From positions 1 to 64,000 of the forward strand of contig CALLXE010000017.1 in assembly GCA_938015875.1 (NCBI GenBank): a stretch of 64,000 bases of DNA. The letters run 5' to 3'. Each line of letters begins with the position of its first letter. Within the stretch, counting starts at the first letter, position 1. This document shows positions 39,084 to 47,997 of this stretch, piece after piece. The notes beneath the pieces were generated by a model. That model made no database searches. It was not told the DNA's origin and saw only the letters and a program-made list of their open reading frames with translations. The DNA comes from an uncultured Robiginitomaculum sp. GTDB lineage: Bacteria > Pseudomonadota > Alphaproteobacteria > Caulobacterales > Maricaulaceae. The position numbers and the translations under genes are program-made.

Positions 39084-39436
39084 GCGAAAAACGCCGCAAA
39101 GCCGAAAAAGCCGGCCGCCGCGGCGAGGCGCTGGCCGCGATAGCGTACAGGCTGCGCGGCTACACTATCTTAGAAACTCGATTTAAAACCAAGGTCGGCG
39201 AGATTGATCTGATTGCCCGTAAGAAAAACGTCATTGTATTTATTGAAGTTAAGCACCGCGCTACCATCGACGCCGGCGTTTACAGCGTTACAAACGCTCA
39301 AAGCCGGCGCATAGACGGCGCGGCCAATTTGTTCATGGCAAAGATGCGAGCCCTTGATCATTGTGAGCGCCGCAATGACATTGTCATCACGGGCGCGACG
39401 CGGTGGCCGCACATTATCAAAGACGCTTGGCGTTAG
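39080..39436 (+). CDS. YraN/UPF0102 family endonuclease-like protein
   Basis: RRGEALAAIAYRLRGYTILETRFKTKVGEIDLIARKKNVIVFIEVKHR. Confidence 0.93.
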   Translation: MSEKRRKAEKAGRRGEALAAIAYRLRGYTILETRFKTKVGEIDLIARKKNVIVFIEVKHRATIDAGVYSVTNAQSRRIDGAANLFMAKMRALDHCERRNDIVITGATRWPHIIKDAWR

Positions 39437-39538
39437 AGCGGCGCGCCTTAAAGGCGTTGACTACAAGATAACACTTTTGTGTGCTGACGCCGCCGCAAGG
39501 CAAGGCTATCACCCCTTAAAGTTTATTTGAGGGTCTTC

Positions 39539-40363
39539 ATGAAAACGACTGCCTTTTGCCTGTTATCCGCTTTGACACTGGTCGGTTGCAGCAAGCCTGA
39601 CACATTAAGCGTATCCGGGTCATCAACGGTTTTGCCGGTCGTCTCCAAGGCCGCCGAAGTTTACAGCGCGCAATCAGGCAAAGCTGTCATTGTGAACGCC
39701 GGCGGCTCCGGCGCCGGGTTTTCGCAACTCGCCCAAGGCCTGACAGATATCGGTATGATGTCGCGCGATATTACGGCCGCCGAACGCGCGCAATATCCCG
39801 ACGTTAATATTAAAGCTGTCGCCATTGGCCGCGACGCTGTTATCCCCGTTGTCAGCAGCGAGATTTTTGATGCGGGCGTCACGCATTTAAGCCTTGCGCA
39901 AATTGCGGGCATATATCGCGGTGACATTCAAAACTGGCAAGAGCTTGGCGGGCCGGACACGGATATTTTGGTTATCGACAAAGAAGCAAGTCGGGGCACG
40001 CGGCATATTTTTATGCAGGCCGTCATGGGGGTAAAAGAACCTGAGGCCAAAGGGGCAGACCTTGTGCTCGGCTCTAATAATGAAGAACAAACCGCCTTAA
40101 CCCAAAGCGACAGCGCCATCGGCATGCTCTCTATTGCCTGGCTCAATGATGATATTAAGGGCGTCACGCTGAGCATGGATGGCCCCCCCATTGCGCCGAC
40201 ACTGGAAAATGTCAAAGCCGGCCGCTACCCGATAGCGCGCGATTTAAATATTGTTGTGCGCGATGACATATCGCCGGCCACGCAAGCCTTCGTCGACTTC
40301 CTGCGCTCCCCCGAAGGCCAAGAACAGGTTGAGGCCGCCGGATATATTCAGGTCACCAAGTGA
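39539..40363 (+). CDS. pstS: Phosphate ABC transporter substrate-binding lipoprotein PstS
   Basis: Lipobox LVGC; VSGSSTVLPVVSKAAE; SRGTRHIFMQAVMG; upstream of pstC. Confidence 0.92.
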   Translation: MKTTAFCLLSALTLVGCSKPDTLSVSGSSTVLPVVSKAAEVYSAQSGKAVIVNAGGSGAGFSQLAQGLTDIGMMSRDITAAERAQYPDVNIKAVAIGRDAVIPVVSSEIFDAGVTHLSLAQIAGIYRGDIQNWQELGGPDTDILVIDKEASRGTRHIFMQAVMGVKEPEAKGADLVLGSNNEEQTALTQSDSAIGMLSIAWLNDDIKGVTLSMDGPPIAPTLENVKAGRYPIARDLNIVVRDDISPATQAFVDFLRSPEGQEQVEAAGYIQVTK

Positions 40364-41295
40364 GCCATACGGCAGTGTTAAACTCAGGAGCGCAAATTGA
40401 TTGCCCGCAAAGCCCGGTCAAAGGCCGGCTGTTTACCGCCTATATTACAGGATCGGCGTGGCTGTCGGCCGGATTTGCTGCAATTATATTTGCGACCCTG
40501 GCCGTGCAAAGCGCGCCCGGCATTATCAGCGCCGGGGGTACATTTATGTCCACCTCATGGCTGCCGTCCCAAGGGCAATATGGTATGCTGCCTATGATAT
40601 TCGGATCTGTTATCGTTATGATGATTGCTATGGTCGTCGCTTTGCCGGTCGGCGTTTTGGCCGCCATCGCAATTTCGCAAATCCGCTCGCCCAAATTGCG
40701 CCGCGCGGTCAAAGCTCTGCTCGAAGCGCTTGCCGGGATTCCGTCCATTGTTTACGGCCTGATCGGGGTGAGTTTTTTGTCAGTCTTTGTGGCTGATATT
40801 TTTGATCTGCAAACCGGGCGGGTGATTTTGACGGCGGGGCTTTTGCTGTCAGTGATGATACTCCCGACTATTTTAACGCTCACGGAAGACGCAATTTCCG
40901 ACGTGCCCAAAGCGATAACGCAAAACGCAGCGGCGCTGGGGCTATACCGTTATGAGGTTTTTAAAGACGCCGTCCTGCCGGTAGCCGGGCCGCATATTGC
41001 CGGCGCTGCCTTGCTGGCGCTCGGCCGGGCACTGGGCGAGACAATGGCGGTTATGCTTGTTATCGGTTCGCTCGATCGCCTGCCTGACCCTATATATAAC
41101 GTGCTGTCGTCCGGACAAACCATCACATCAAAGTTGGGCCGCGAAGTTGGCGAGAGCGCCTTTGGATCGGTCCATTTCAGCGCGTTGATATTTGCATCGC
41201 TTATCCTTGTTACGATTACCCTGTCTCTCACGATTGCCTCGCAAATCATTTTCTCGCGCCGCGCGAAATCATCAGTCGGCATGCGTCATGTTTAG
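40360..41295 (+). CDS. pstC: Phosphate ABC transporter permease PstC
   Basis: EALAGIPSIVYGLIGV; ALGLYRYEVFKDAVLPVAGPHIAGAALLALGRALGETMAVMLVIG. Confidence 0.94.
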   Translation: MSHTAVLNSGAQIDCPQSPVKGRLFTAYITGSAWLSAGFAAIIFATLAVQSAPGIISAGGTFMSTSWLPSQGQYGMLPMIFGSVIVMMIAMVVALPVGVLAAIAISQIRSPKLRRAVKALLEALAGIPSIVYGLIGVSFLSVFVADIFDLQTGRVILTAGLLLSVMILPTILTLTEDAISDVPKAITQNAAALGLYRYEVFKDAVLPVAGPHIAGAALLALGRALGETMAVMLVIGSLDRLPDPIYNVLSSGQTITSKLGREVGESAFGSVHFSALIFASLILVTITLSLTIASQIIFSRRAKSSVGMRHV

Positions 41296-42145
41296 CCGAA
41301 CCATGAAAGATAAGCTTTTCACTGCTGCCCTGCGCGCAGCTTTGGGCCTGTGTTTGGCCGTGCTGGCGGTTTTGATCCTTGCCATTATTGTGGCCGGAGC
41401 CAAAGCTATAAGCTTTGAGTTTTTATTTTCCCCTGCCCGCGATTTCGGCGCGTCCGGCGGAATAATATATCAAATCACCGGCACGGTTTTAATCGGGATA
41501 ACGGCAAGCCTTTTGGTTCTGCCCTTTGCCACGTCATTGGCGATATATCGCGCAGATTTTGTAAAATCAGATCGGGTCAAGCGCATGATTGATACTTCAA
41601 TTTACAGCCTCAACGGCATACCCTCCATCGCTTACGGCCTGTTCGGCTTAATATTTTTTGTCAATATTTTAGGTACAGGACTCAGCTGGTTTGTCGGCGC
41701 AATTATCCTTGCGCTCATGATGCTGCCGACGGTAACCCTGTGCGCTGTTGCTGCCATGAAGAGCCTGCCACGCGGCTACCGCGAAAACGGCTACGCGCTG
41801 GGATTATCGCGTAAAGACGTCGTCATCCGGATCACATTGCCACAGAGCCTGCACGGCATTGTCACCGGCCTCATGCTCGGCCTTGCGCGCGCCGTCGGGG
41901 AAACCGCGCCGATCATGTTTATCGCTACAGCCTTTTCCGGCGTCACCCTGCCCGGCAGTTTCCGAGAGCCGGTGTCCACATTGCCGACGCATATTCTGGC
42001 GCTGGCGCAGCAAGCCACCAATCCGGACGCGCTCGCCAATGCGTGGGGCGCGAGCCTGACCCTCGTCTTTCTCGTTTTCGTTTTGTCCGCTCTGGCCTTT
42101 ATCGCCAGAATCCGGCTGTCCCCTTTAAGTGAGCGCCATACATAA
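41288..42145 (+). CDS. pstA: Phosphate ABC transporter permease PstA
   Basis: SLNGIPSIAYGLFGLIFF; ALGLSRKDVVIRITLPQSLHGIVTGLMLGLARAVGETAPIMFIA; start chosen to overlap the pstC stop. Confidence 0.94.
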   Translation: MFSRTMKDKLFTAALRAALGLCLAVLAVLILAIIVAGAKAISFEFLFSPARDFGASGGIIYQITGTVLIGITASLLVLPFATSLAIYRADFVKSDRVKRMIDTSIYSLNGIPSIAYGLFGLIFFVNILGTGLSWFVGAIILALMMLPTVTLCAVAAMKSLPRGYRENGYALGLSRKDVVIRITLPQSLHGIVTGLMLGLARAVGETAPIMFIATAFSGVTLPGSFREPVSTLPTHILALAQQATNPDALANAWGASLTLVFLVFVLSALAFIARIRLSPLSERHT

Positions 42146-42942
42146 TGACCCAACCTCAACTGCATCTTGTCGGCGCGCCGGCGCCAATTCCCGCGATAGA
42201 ACTGCGTAATTTCTCGGCCTGTTATGGTGATCTTCGCGTTCTCAAAGATGTCAGCCTGTCCGTTCCGGCGCGCAGCGTAACCTGCCTGCTCGGCCCGTCC
42301 GGCAGCGGGAAATCCACGCTCATCCGCAGCCTCAACCGGATTAATGATGCTCTGCCCGGTTTCACCACAAACGGCCAAGTCGATATTCACGGCGAATGCT
42401 GCATGACCGATTTTAATGACATTACCCGACTGCGCGCCAAGGTCGGCATGGTGTTTCAAACGCCCTGCGTCTTTCCGTGCTCCATTGCGCAAAACGTGCT
42501 GTTTGGCGTGCGCAATCGCAAATTATCCAAAATTGAAAAATCAGCCTTGGTCGAGAAAAGCCTGCGCAGCGCAGCGCTGTGGCAGGATGTATCCGATCGC
42601 CTCGACGCGCCGGCCGGCGCATTGTCCGTAGGACAGCAGCAGCGCCTGTGCATTGCCCGCGCCTTGGCCGTCACGCCGGATATATTATTATTGGACGAAC
42701 CCACGGCCTCCGTTGACCCTGTCTCAGCCCGAAACATTGAAGCGCTGATCAGCGAATTAAAGAAAGACTATACCATCGTTATGGTCACCCATGATGTGCG
42801 CCAAGCCGGCCGGGTCGCCGATCACGCTATATTTTTATGTGACGGCGAAATTATTGAGCAAGGGACACGAGACCATATGTTTTCCAAAGCCGCTCTGCCC
42901 AAAACGCGGACATATTTGCTCGAAGAGTTCTGCGATTGTTAA
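42145..42942 (+). CDS. pstB: Phosphate ABC transporter ATP-binding protein PstB
   Basis: CLLGPSGSGKSTLIRSLNRINDALPGF; LSVGQQQRLCIARALAVTPDILLLDEPTASVDP. Confidence 0.95.
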   Translation: MTQPQLHLVGAPAPIPAIELRNFSACYGDLRVLKDVSLSVPARSVTCLLGPSGSGKSTLIRSLNRINDALPGFTTNGQVDIHGECCMTDFNDITRLRAKVGMVFQTPCVFPCSIAQNVLFGVRNRKLSKIEKSALVEKSLRSAALWQDVSDRLDAPAGALSVGQQQRLCIARALAVTPDILLLDEPTASVDPVSARNIEALISELKKDYTIVMVTHDVRQAGRVADHAIFLCDGEIIEQGTRDHMFSKAALPKTRTYLLEEFCDC

Positions 42943-42952
42943 GCCGGCGTGA

Positions 42953-43627
42953 TTAAGCCGGCCCTGTCGATACGGCCACCATAGCAGCGCGCAAGGTTCT
43001 GTCGCCCAGCGTAAAGCCGGTTTGCATAACATTGGCCACATCGCCCTTCGCCTCAGAAGACGGGACTTGCGCCACGGCCTGATGCAGTTTGGGGTCAAAT
43101 TTCGAGCCGACACCGGGGACGGCTTTAATGCCATGACGGGCAAAAACTGCCATCAGTTCTTTTTCGGTCAGTTCAATGCCCTCAAGAAGGCTCTTGGCAT
43201 TTGCGCCCATATCTTCGCGGGCTTTGTCATCAAGCCCCAGAAGCGCACGGCCCAGATTGTCAGAAATAGACAGCATATCGACCGCAAAGCGCTCAACGGC
43301 GTAAGCCCGCGCCGCGACCATTTCGCGCTCGGCGCGTTTTTTAACATTCTCGGCATCGGCCATAGCGCGCAGAGCCTGATCCTTCATGGCAGCCATTTCG
43401 GTTTCCAATTCAGCAATGCGCGCAACCAGAGCCGGCCCCGCGTCAGGATTATCATCCTGCGCATCCGAGGGCGCTTCTTTGGCAGCGTCCATATCTTTTT
43501 CGGCTTCCTGCGCCGCGAGCGCCTCCGGCGATGCTTTGCCCTTCAGCACATCATCAATTTGCGCCTGCAGCGCATCAAGTTCGGCGTCAGACGGAAGGCC
43601 GGCAGTGTCTTTGGGGTCAATGCTCAT
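42953..43627 (-). CDS. grpE: Nucleotide exchange factor GrpE
   Basis: ALRAMADAENVKKRAEREM; GIKAVPGVGSKFDPKLHQAVAQVP. Confidence 0.95.
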   Translation of the reverse strand: MSIDPKDTAGLPSDAELDALQAQIDDVLKGKASPEALAAQEAEKDMDAAKEAPSDAQDDNPDAGPALVARIAELETEMAAMKDQALRAMADAENVKKRAEREMVAARAYAVERFAVDMLSISDNLGRALLGLDDKAREDMGANAKSLLEGIELTEKELMAVFARHGIKAVPGVGSKFDPKLHQAVAQVPSSEAKGDVANVMQTGFTLGDRTLRAAMVAVSTGPA

Positions 43628-43653
43628 GATTAAATCTCTTTATAATGTGTCAT

Positions 43654-44748
43654 TTATTTATGTTTCAAATTCGAACCGCCCAAGAGCCGTCCGACCAGTT
43701 GCGCGGTGTAATCCACCATCGGAATGACCCGCGCATAATTTAAGCGCGTCGGACCGATGACGCCGACCGCGCCGATTATGTTTTGCTGCCCGTCTTTATA
43801 CGGCGCAACGACGACGCTGCTGCCGGACAGGCTGAACAGCGGGTTTTCCGCGCCGATAAAGATTTTGACGCCGTCAGCGGTTTCCGCGCGGTCAAGCAAA
43901 GCAATCATGTCTTCTTTGCGCTCCAAATCTTCAAACAGGCGTTGAACGCGCTCTAAATCGGTTTGGGCGTCCGGATTGTCAAGGAGCCTTGAGCGTCCCC
44001 GGACAATTAAACTGCGCTTTTGACCCATTAGCCCCGACCAATCGGCCATACCGGCAGCAATCAGGCCCTGCGCCGCCTTATCCAGCGCTGCTTGGCCGGC
44101 CTGTATCTCGGCCAAAATGCCCGAGCGCGCATCGTCCAGCGTGCGCCCGCGCAGCCGCGCCGACAGATAATTGCCCGCTTGCTCCAAAGTGGCAGGCAAA
44201 GTTCCGGCCGGAAGCGCCATCAGGCGGTTTTCAACATGACCGTCTTCAAACACGATAACGGCTACGGCGCGGCCTTCTGCAAGGCTGATAAACTCCACAT
44301 GACGGAGCGCGCTTTGGTATGAGGGCGCCAGCACAAGCCCGGCGCCGCCGGCGAGACCGGACAGAGCATCAGACGCCATATTCAGGACATGTTCGGGGTC
44401 TGCATCATCAGCGGCAATCTGCGCTTCGATCTTTTTGCGCTCCGCCTTTGACAGATCGCCGATTTCCAAAAGCCCGTCGACAAACAGGCGCAATCCCATA
44501 TGGGTTGGCTTTCGCCCTGCGCTGATGTGATCGCTGTCGAGCAGGCCAAGACCGGCCAAATCCGCCATAGTGCTCCGAATAGACGCCGGGGATAAATCCA
44601 GTCCTCCCGCCTTGGACAAGGTTCGCGAACCTACCGGACTACCGGTATCCAGATAGCTTTCGACCACGCTTCGAAAAACCTCACGCGCGCGGGCGTCAAG
44701 CTCAGTCAGGGGCAAAGAGGATGTAATCGGTAAAAGCGCCATAGACAT
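43654..44748 (-). CDS. hrcA: Heat-inducible transcription repressor HrcA
   Basis: FRSVVESYLDTGSPVGSRTLSKAGGLDLSPASIRSTMADLAGLGLLD; VGVIGPTRLNYARVIPMVDYTAQLV. Confidence 0.95.
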   Translation of the reverse strand: MSMALLPITSSLPLTELDARAREVFRSVVESYLDTGSPVGSRTLSKAGGLDLSPASIRSTMADLAGLGLLDSDHISAGRKPTHMGLRLFVDGLLEIGDLSKAERKKIEAQIAADDADPEHVLNMASDALSGLAGGAGLVLAPSYQSALRHVEFISLAEGRAVAVIVFEDGHVENRLMALPAGTLPATLEQAGNYLSARLRGRTLDDARSGILAEIQAGQAALDKAAQGLIAAGMADWSGLMGQKRSLIVRGRSRLLDNPDAQTDLERVQRLFEDLERKEDMIALLDRAETADGVKIFIGAENPLFSLSGSSVVVAPYKDGQQNIIGAVGVIGPTRLNYARVIPMVDYTAQLVGRLLGGSNLKHK

Positions 44749-44781
44749 ATATATAGGAAAGACGCGCTGTGATTAAAAGCC

Positions 44782-44877
44782 TTGCGCGCGCGCAATCCGG
44801 CGCATATAAGGCCCTTAATTACGAAGTCTGAAGCACCGCGCTGACGGCGGCTCCCAAATCCGGGGGCCGTTTTTTTA
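44782..44877 (+). promoter_or_regulatory. Putative promoter plus transcription attenuator in the rimP-nusA leader
   Basis: TTGCGC-N17-TATAAG (44782-44810); terminator stem CGGCTCCC/GGGGGCCG (44848-44869, one G.U) plus T7; competing hairpin CCGC (44836-44839)/GCGG (44847-44850). Confidence 0.6.
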
Positions 44878-44935
44878 GTGGCCCGATTCAGGCAGAATTT
44901 ATTGCGCATGCAAGACAGAAATTAAGAGAAGCCTT

Positions 44936-45490
44936 TTGAAAACGAAAACCGACATGGATGCCCGCATCCTCGCCATTGCAGAGCCTTTAGCTGACGATAT
45001 GGGCTATGATATCGTGCGCGTGCGCGTCATGGCCAATAAACGCACCACGGTTCAGATTATGGCAGAGCGAAAATCTGACGGCACAATGAAAGTTGAAGAT
45101 TGCGCCAAGCTGTCCCGCGAACTGTCTGCCGTATTGGAAGTCGAAGACCCATTGCGCGACCCTTACGCCCTTGAAGTGTCATCACCCGGCGTTGACCGCC
45201 CCCTGACAAGCCTTGAGCAATTTGCGCGCTATGAAGGATTTGAAGTCAAGATCGAGCTTGATCGCCTGGTTGAAGGGCGCAAACGCTTTCGCGGAACGCT
45301 GGCCGGAAATGACGGCGACATGATCGGCATTGATTTGGACGATGAAGACCAGACGGCCTTCATTCCGTTTGAGTGGATGGCCGAGGCAAAAATCATCGTC
45401 ACCGACGAAATGATCGAAGCCATACAGGAACAACGGGCTCTTGAAAAACAAGACCCGGCAAATTTAAAACAAGAAAATTTCGACGTTTAG
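44936..45490 (+). CDS. rimP: Ribosome maturation factor RimP
   Basis: YALEVSSPGVDRPLTSLEQFARYEGFEVKIEL; TTG start or ATG at 44954; upstream of nusA. Confidence 0.94.
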   Translation: MKTKTDMDARILAIAEPLADDMGYDIVRVRVMANKRTTVQIMAERKSDGTMKVEDCAKLSRELSAVLEVEDPLRDPYALEVSSPGVDRPLTSLEQFARYEGFEVKIELDRLVEGRKRFRGTLAGNDGDMIGIDLDDEDQTAFIPFEWMAEAKIIVTDEMIEAIQEQRALEKQDPANLKQENFDV

Positions 45491-45538
45491 ACATTAAGAA
45501 AGGCCCCCTGATTTATTGGGGGCGAAAAGGAGAGCCTC

Positions 45539-47194
45539 ATGGCAGCAACAGGTATAAGTGCAAACCGTTTAGAGCTTTTGCAAATCGCAAACGCGGTCGC
45601 GCAGGAAAAATCTATCGATAAATCAATCGTCCTTGAGGCAATTGAAGAGGCGATTCAAAAAGCGGCGAAATCACGCTATGGCAGCGAGAACGATATTCGC
45701 GCCACGCTTGACCCTGTGACCGGTGAAATGGATTTGAAAAAAGTCATTACCGTTGTTGCCGAAGTTGAAAACGATTCGACGGAAGTCGGCCTTCTGACCG
45801 CCCAGCTTGATAATCCTGACGCGCAAATCGGAGACGAAATTTCCGAAGCCTTGCCGCCGATTGAATTTGGCCGCGTTGCCTCTCAAACTGCCAAACAGGT
45901 TATCATGCAAAAAGTTCGCGACGCAGAACGTGAGCGCCAGTTCCTTGAGTATAAAGACCGCGTCGGCGAGATCATTAACGGCATCGTTAAGCGCGTTGAG
46001 TATGGCCACATCATTGTTGACTTGGGCCGCGCCGAAGGCGTTATCCGCCGCGAGCAGGCTCTGCCGCGCGAGAACGTGAAAAACGGCGATCGCATCCGCG
46101 CTTATATTTATGACGTGCGCCAGGAAATTCGCGGCAGCCAAATCTTCCTGTCCCGCGCTCATCCGCAATTTATGGCGCAATTGTTTGCCCAAGAAGTTCC
46201 GGAAGTTTACGACGGCATTATTGAAATCGTTGCCGTAGCCCGTGACCCGGGCTCACGCGCAAAAATCGGCGTGCGCTCCAATGACGGCTCTATTGACCCT
46301 GTCGGCGCCTGCGTCGGTATGCGCGGCTCTCGCGTTCAGGCCGTGGTCAACGAGCTTCAGGGCGAGCGTATCGACATCATTCCTTATAACGATGACGCCG
46401 CGACGTTTATTGTCAACGCCCTGCAGCCGGCCGAAGTCGCCAAGGTTGTCATGGACGAGCAAAACGTCCGCATTGAAGTTGTTGTCCCCGACGATCAGCT
46501 GTCTCTGGCGATCGGTCGCCGCGGCCAAAACGTGCGCCTTGCATCACAACTGTCCGGCTGGGCCATTGATATTATGACGGAAGAACAAGAATCCGAACGT
46601 CGCCAAAAAGAGTTTCAAGAGAAATCTGAGCTGTTTATGGAAGCGCTGGATGTGGACGAAATGATCGCCCAGCTTCTGGTCTCCGAAGGCTTTGAAACCC
46701 TCACAGAAGTCGGTTACGTTGCCCAAGACGAGTTGGCCTCAATTGACGGCTTTGATGACGATACAGCCGAAGAGCTGCAGGCCCGCGCCCGTGAGTTCCT
46801 TGAGAAACAAGCCAAAGAGCAAGACGCAGCCCGTAAGAAAGCCGGCGTTGAAGACAGTGTTTTGGAAATCGAAGGCGTCACTTTGGCCATGTCTGTTATC
46901 TTTGGTAACAATGACATCAAAACCGTTGAAGACGTGGCGGGCCTTGTCCCGGATGATCTTTTGGGTTGGGACGAAGTGAAGGACGGCGAAACCGTCCACG
47001 AAGCCGGCATGATTGAGCATATGGGTATGGCGGCTGAAGACGCGCAAATGCTCATTATGCAAGCCCGCGTTAAAGCCGGCTGGATTGACGCTTCTGCGCT
47101 CGAAGAGCCTGAAGAAGAAGAGGCTGAAGGTGAAGACGGCGAAACCACAGCGTCCGAAGGTGCAGCACTGGCAGATGAGGTCTTTCAGGCTTAA
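45539..47194 (+). CDS. nusA: Transcription termination/antitermination factor NusA
   Basis: S1/KH domains: [74 protein letters not shown]. Confidence 0.97.
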   Translation: MAATGISANRLELLQIANAVAQEKSIDKSIVLEAIEEAIQKAAKSRYGSENDIRATLDPVTGEMDLKKVITVVAEVENDSTEVGLLTAQLDNPDAQIGDEISEALPPIEFGRVASQTAKQVIMQKVRDAERERQFLEYKDRVGEIINGIVKRVEYGHIIVDLGRAEGVIRREQALPRENVKNGDRIRAYIYDVRQEIRGSQIFLSRAHPQFMAQLFAQEVPEVYDGIIEIVAVARDPGSRAKIGVRSNDGSIDPVGACVGMRGSRVQAVVNELQGERIDIIPYNDDAATFIVNALQPAEVAKVVMDEQNVRIEVVVPDDQLSLAIGRRGQNVRLASQLSGWAIDIMTEEQESERRQKEFQEKSELFMEALDVDEMIAQLLVSEGFETLTEVGYVAQDELASIDGFDDDTAEELQARAREFLEKQAKEQDAARKKAGVEDSVLEIEGVTLAMSVIFGNNDIKTVEDVAGLVPDDLLGWDEVKDGETVHEAGMIEHMGMAAEDAQMLIMQARVKAGWIDASALEEPEEEEAEGEDGETTASEGAALADEVFQA

Positions 47195-47196
47195 TA

Positions 47197-47907
47197 ATGA
47201 CAAATGCGGCCCCATCTTGTGAAGACAGTTCTGATTTAAGCGCGCTTGAATCAGGCAGTCGCGGCGCGAAGTTTCGCGAACGCCGCGACATCGTCACCGG
47301 AGCCGTTATGGATGAGCCAAAGCTTATCCGCTTTGTTATCGGCCCGGGCGGCCTTGTCGTGCCGGATATTGCCGCCAAATTGCCCGGCCGGGGCATTTGG
47401 GTCGCCGCTGACCGGGTCAGCGTTGACACAGCGATAAAAAAGGGCGCGTTTTCGCGCTCTGCCAAAACCAAGGCGATTGCGCCGGATGATTTGGCCGATC
47501 AGGTTGACGCCTTGCTCGCGCGGTCCGTATTGGGCCTTATGGGCATGGCTAATCGCAGCGGCCAAATCGAGAGCGGATTTGACAAGGTTCGCGCTTACAT
47601 TCAGGTCGACCCGCCGGCTTGGCGGATCTGTGCCAAAGAGGCCGCGCGCGACGGCCGTAATAAAATCCGGGTGGCCTCTAAGGCCGCTTGGGAAGCCACG
47701 CCGCTGATCGCGTGCTTTGGCTCTGATGAACTGGGCAAGGCTTTGGGACGCGAAGACGTGACCCACGCCGTTTTAAAGCCCGGTCGGTTGGCCAAAAAAT
47801 TTAAAGTCGAAGCTCGCCGCCTTGGCGGATTTCGCGCCCTTATCCCAAGCGATTGGGAGACCGAACTTGAAGACGCAAAAAGCCTTATGAGCCCTTTGCG
47901 TAATTGA
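47197..47907 (+). CDS. YlxR (DUF448)/L7Ae-like RNA-binding protein
   Basis: RRDIVTGAVMDEPKLIRFVIGPGGLVVPDIAAKLPGRGIWVAADRVSVDTAIKKGAFSR; between nusA and infB. Confidence 0.9.
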   Translation: MTNAAPSCEDSSDLSALESGSRGAKFRERRDIVTGAVMDEPKLIRFVIGPGGLVVPDIAAKLPGRGIWVAADRVSVDTAIKKGAFSRSAKTKAIAPDDLADQVDALLARSVLGLMGMANRSGQIESGFDKVRAYIQVDPPAWRICAKEAARDGRNKIRVASKAAWEATPLIACFGSDELGKALGREDVTHAVLKPGRLAKKFKVEARRLGGFRALIPSDWETELEDAKSLMSPLRN

Positions 47908-47997
47908 GTTGATTATTAAGCAAGCGGCGTTAGGTTACGCCGATTATTGAAAATCCCGTTTACGGGCCGGTGAGATGAAAGCCGGATGAAAGACATT

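Noticed and set aside
44749-44935. CIRCE element (HrcA operator) upstream of hrcA
   Set aside because: Looked for TTAGCACTC-N9-GAGTGCTAA and did not find it near hrcA.
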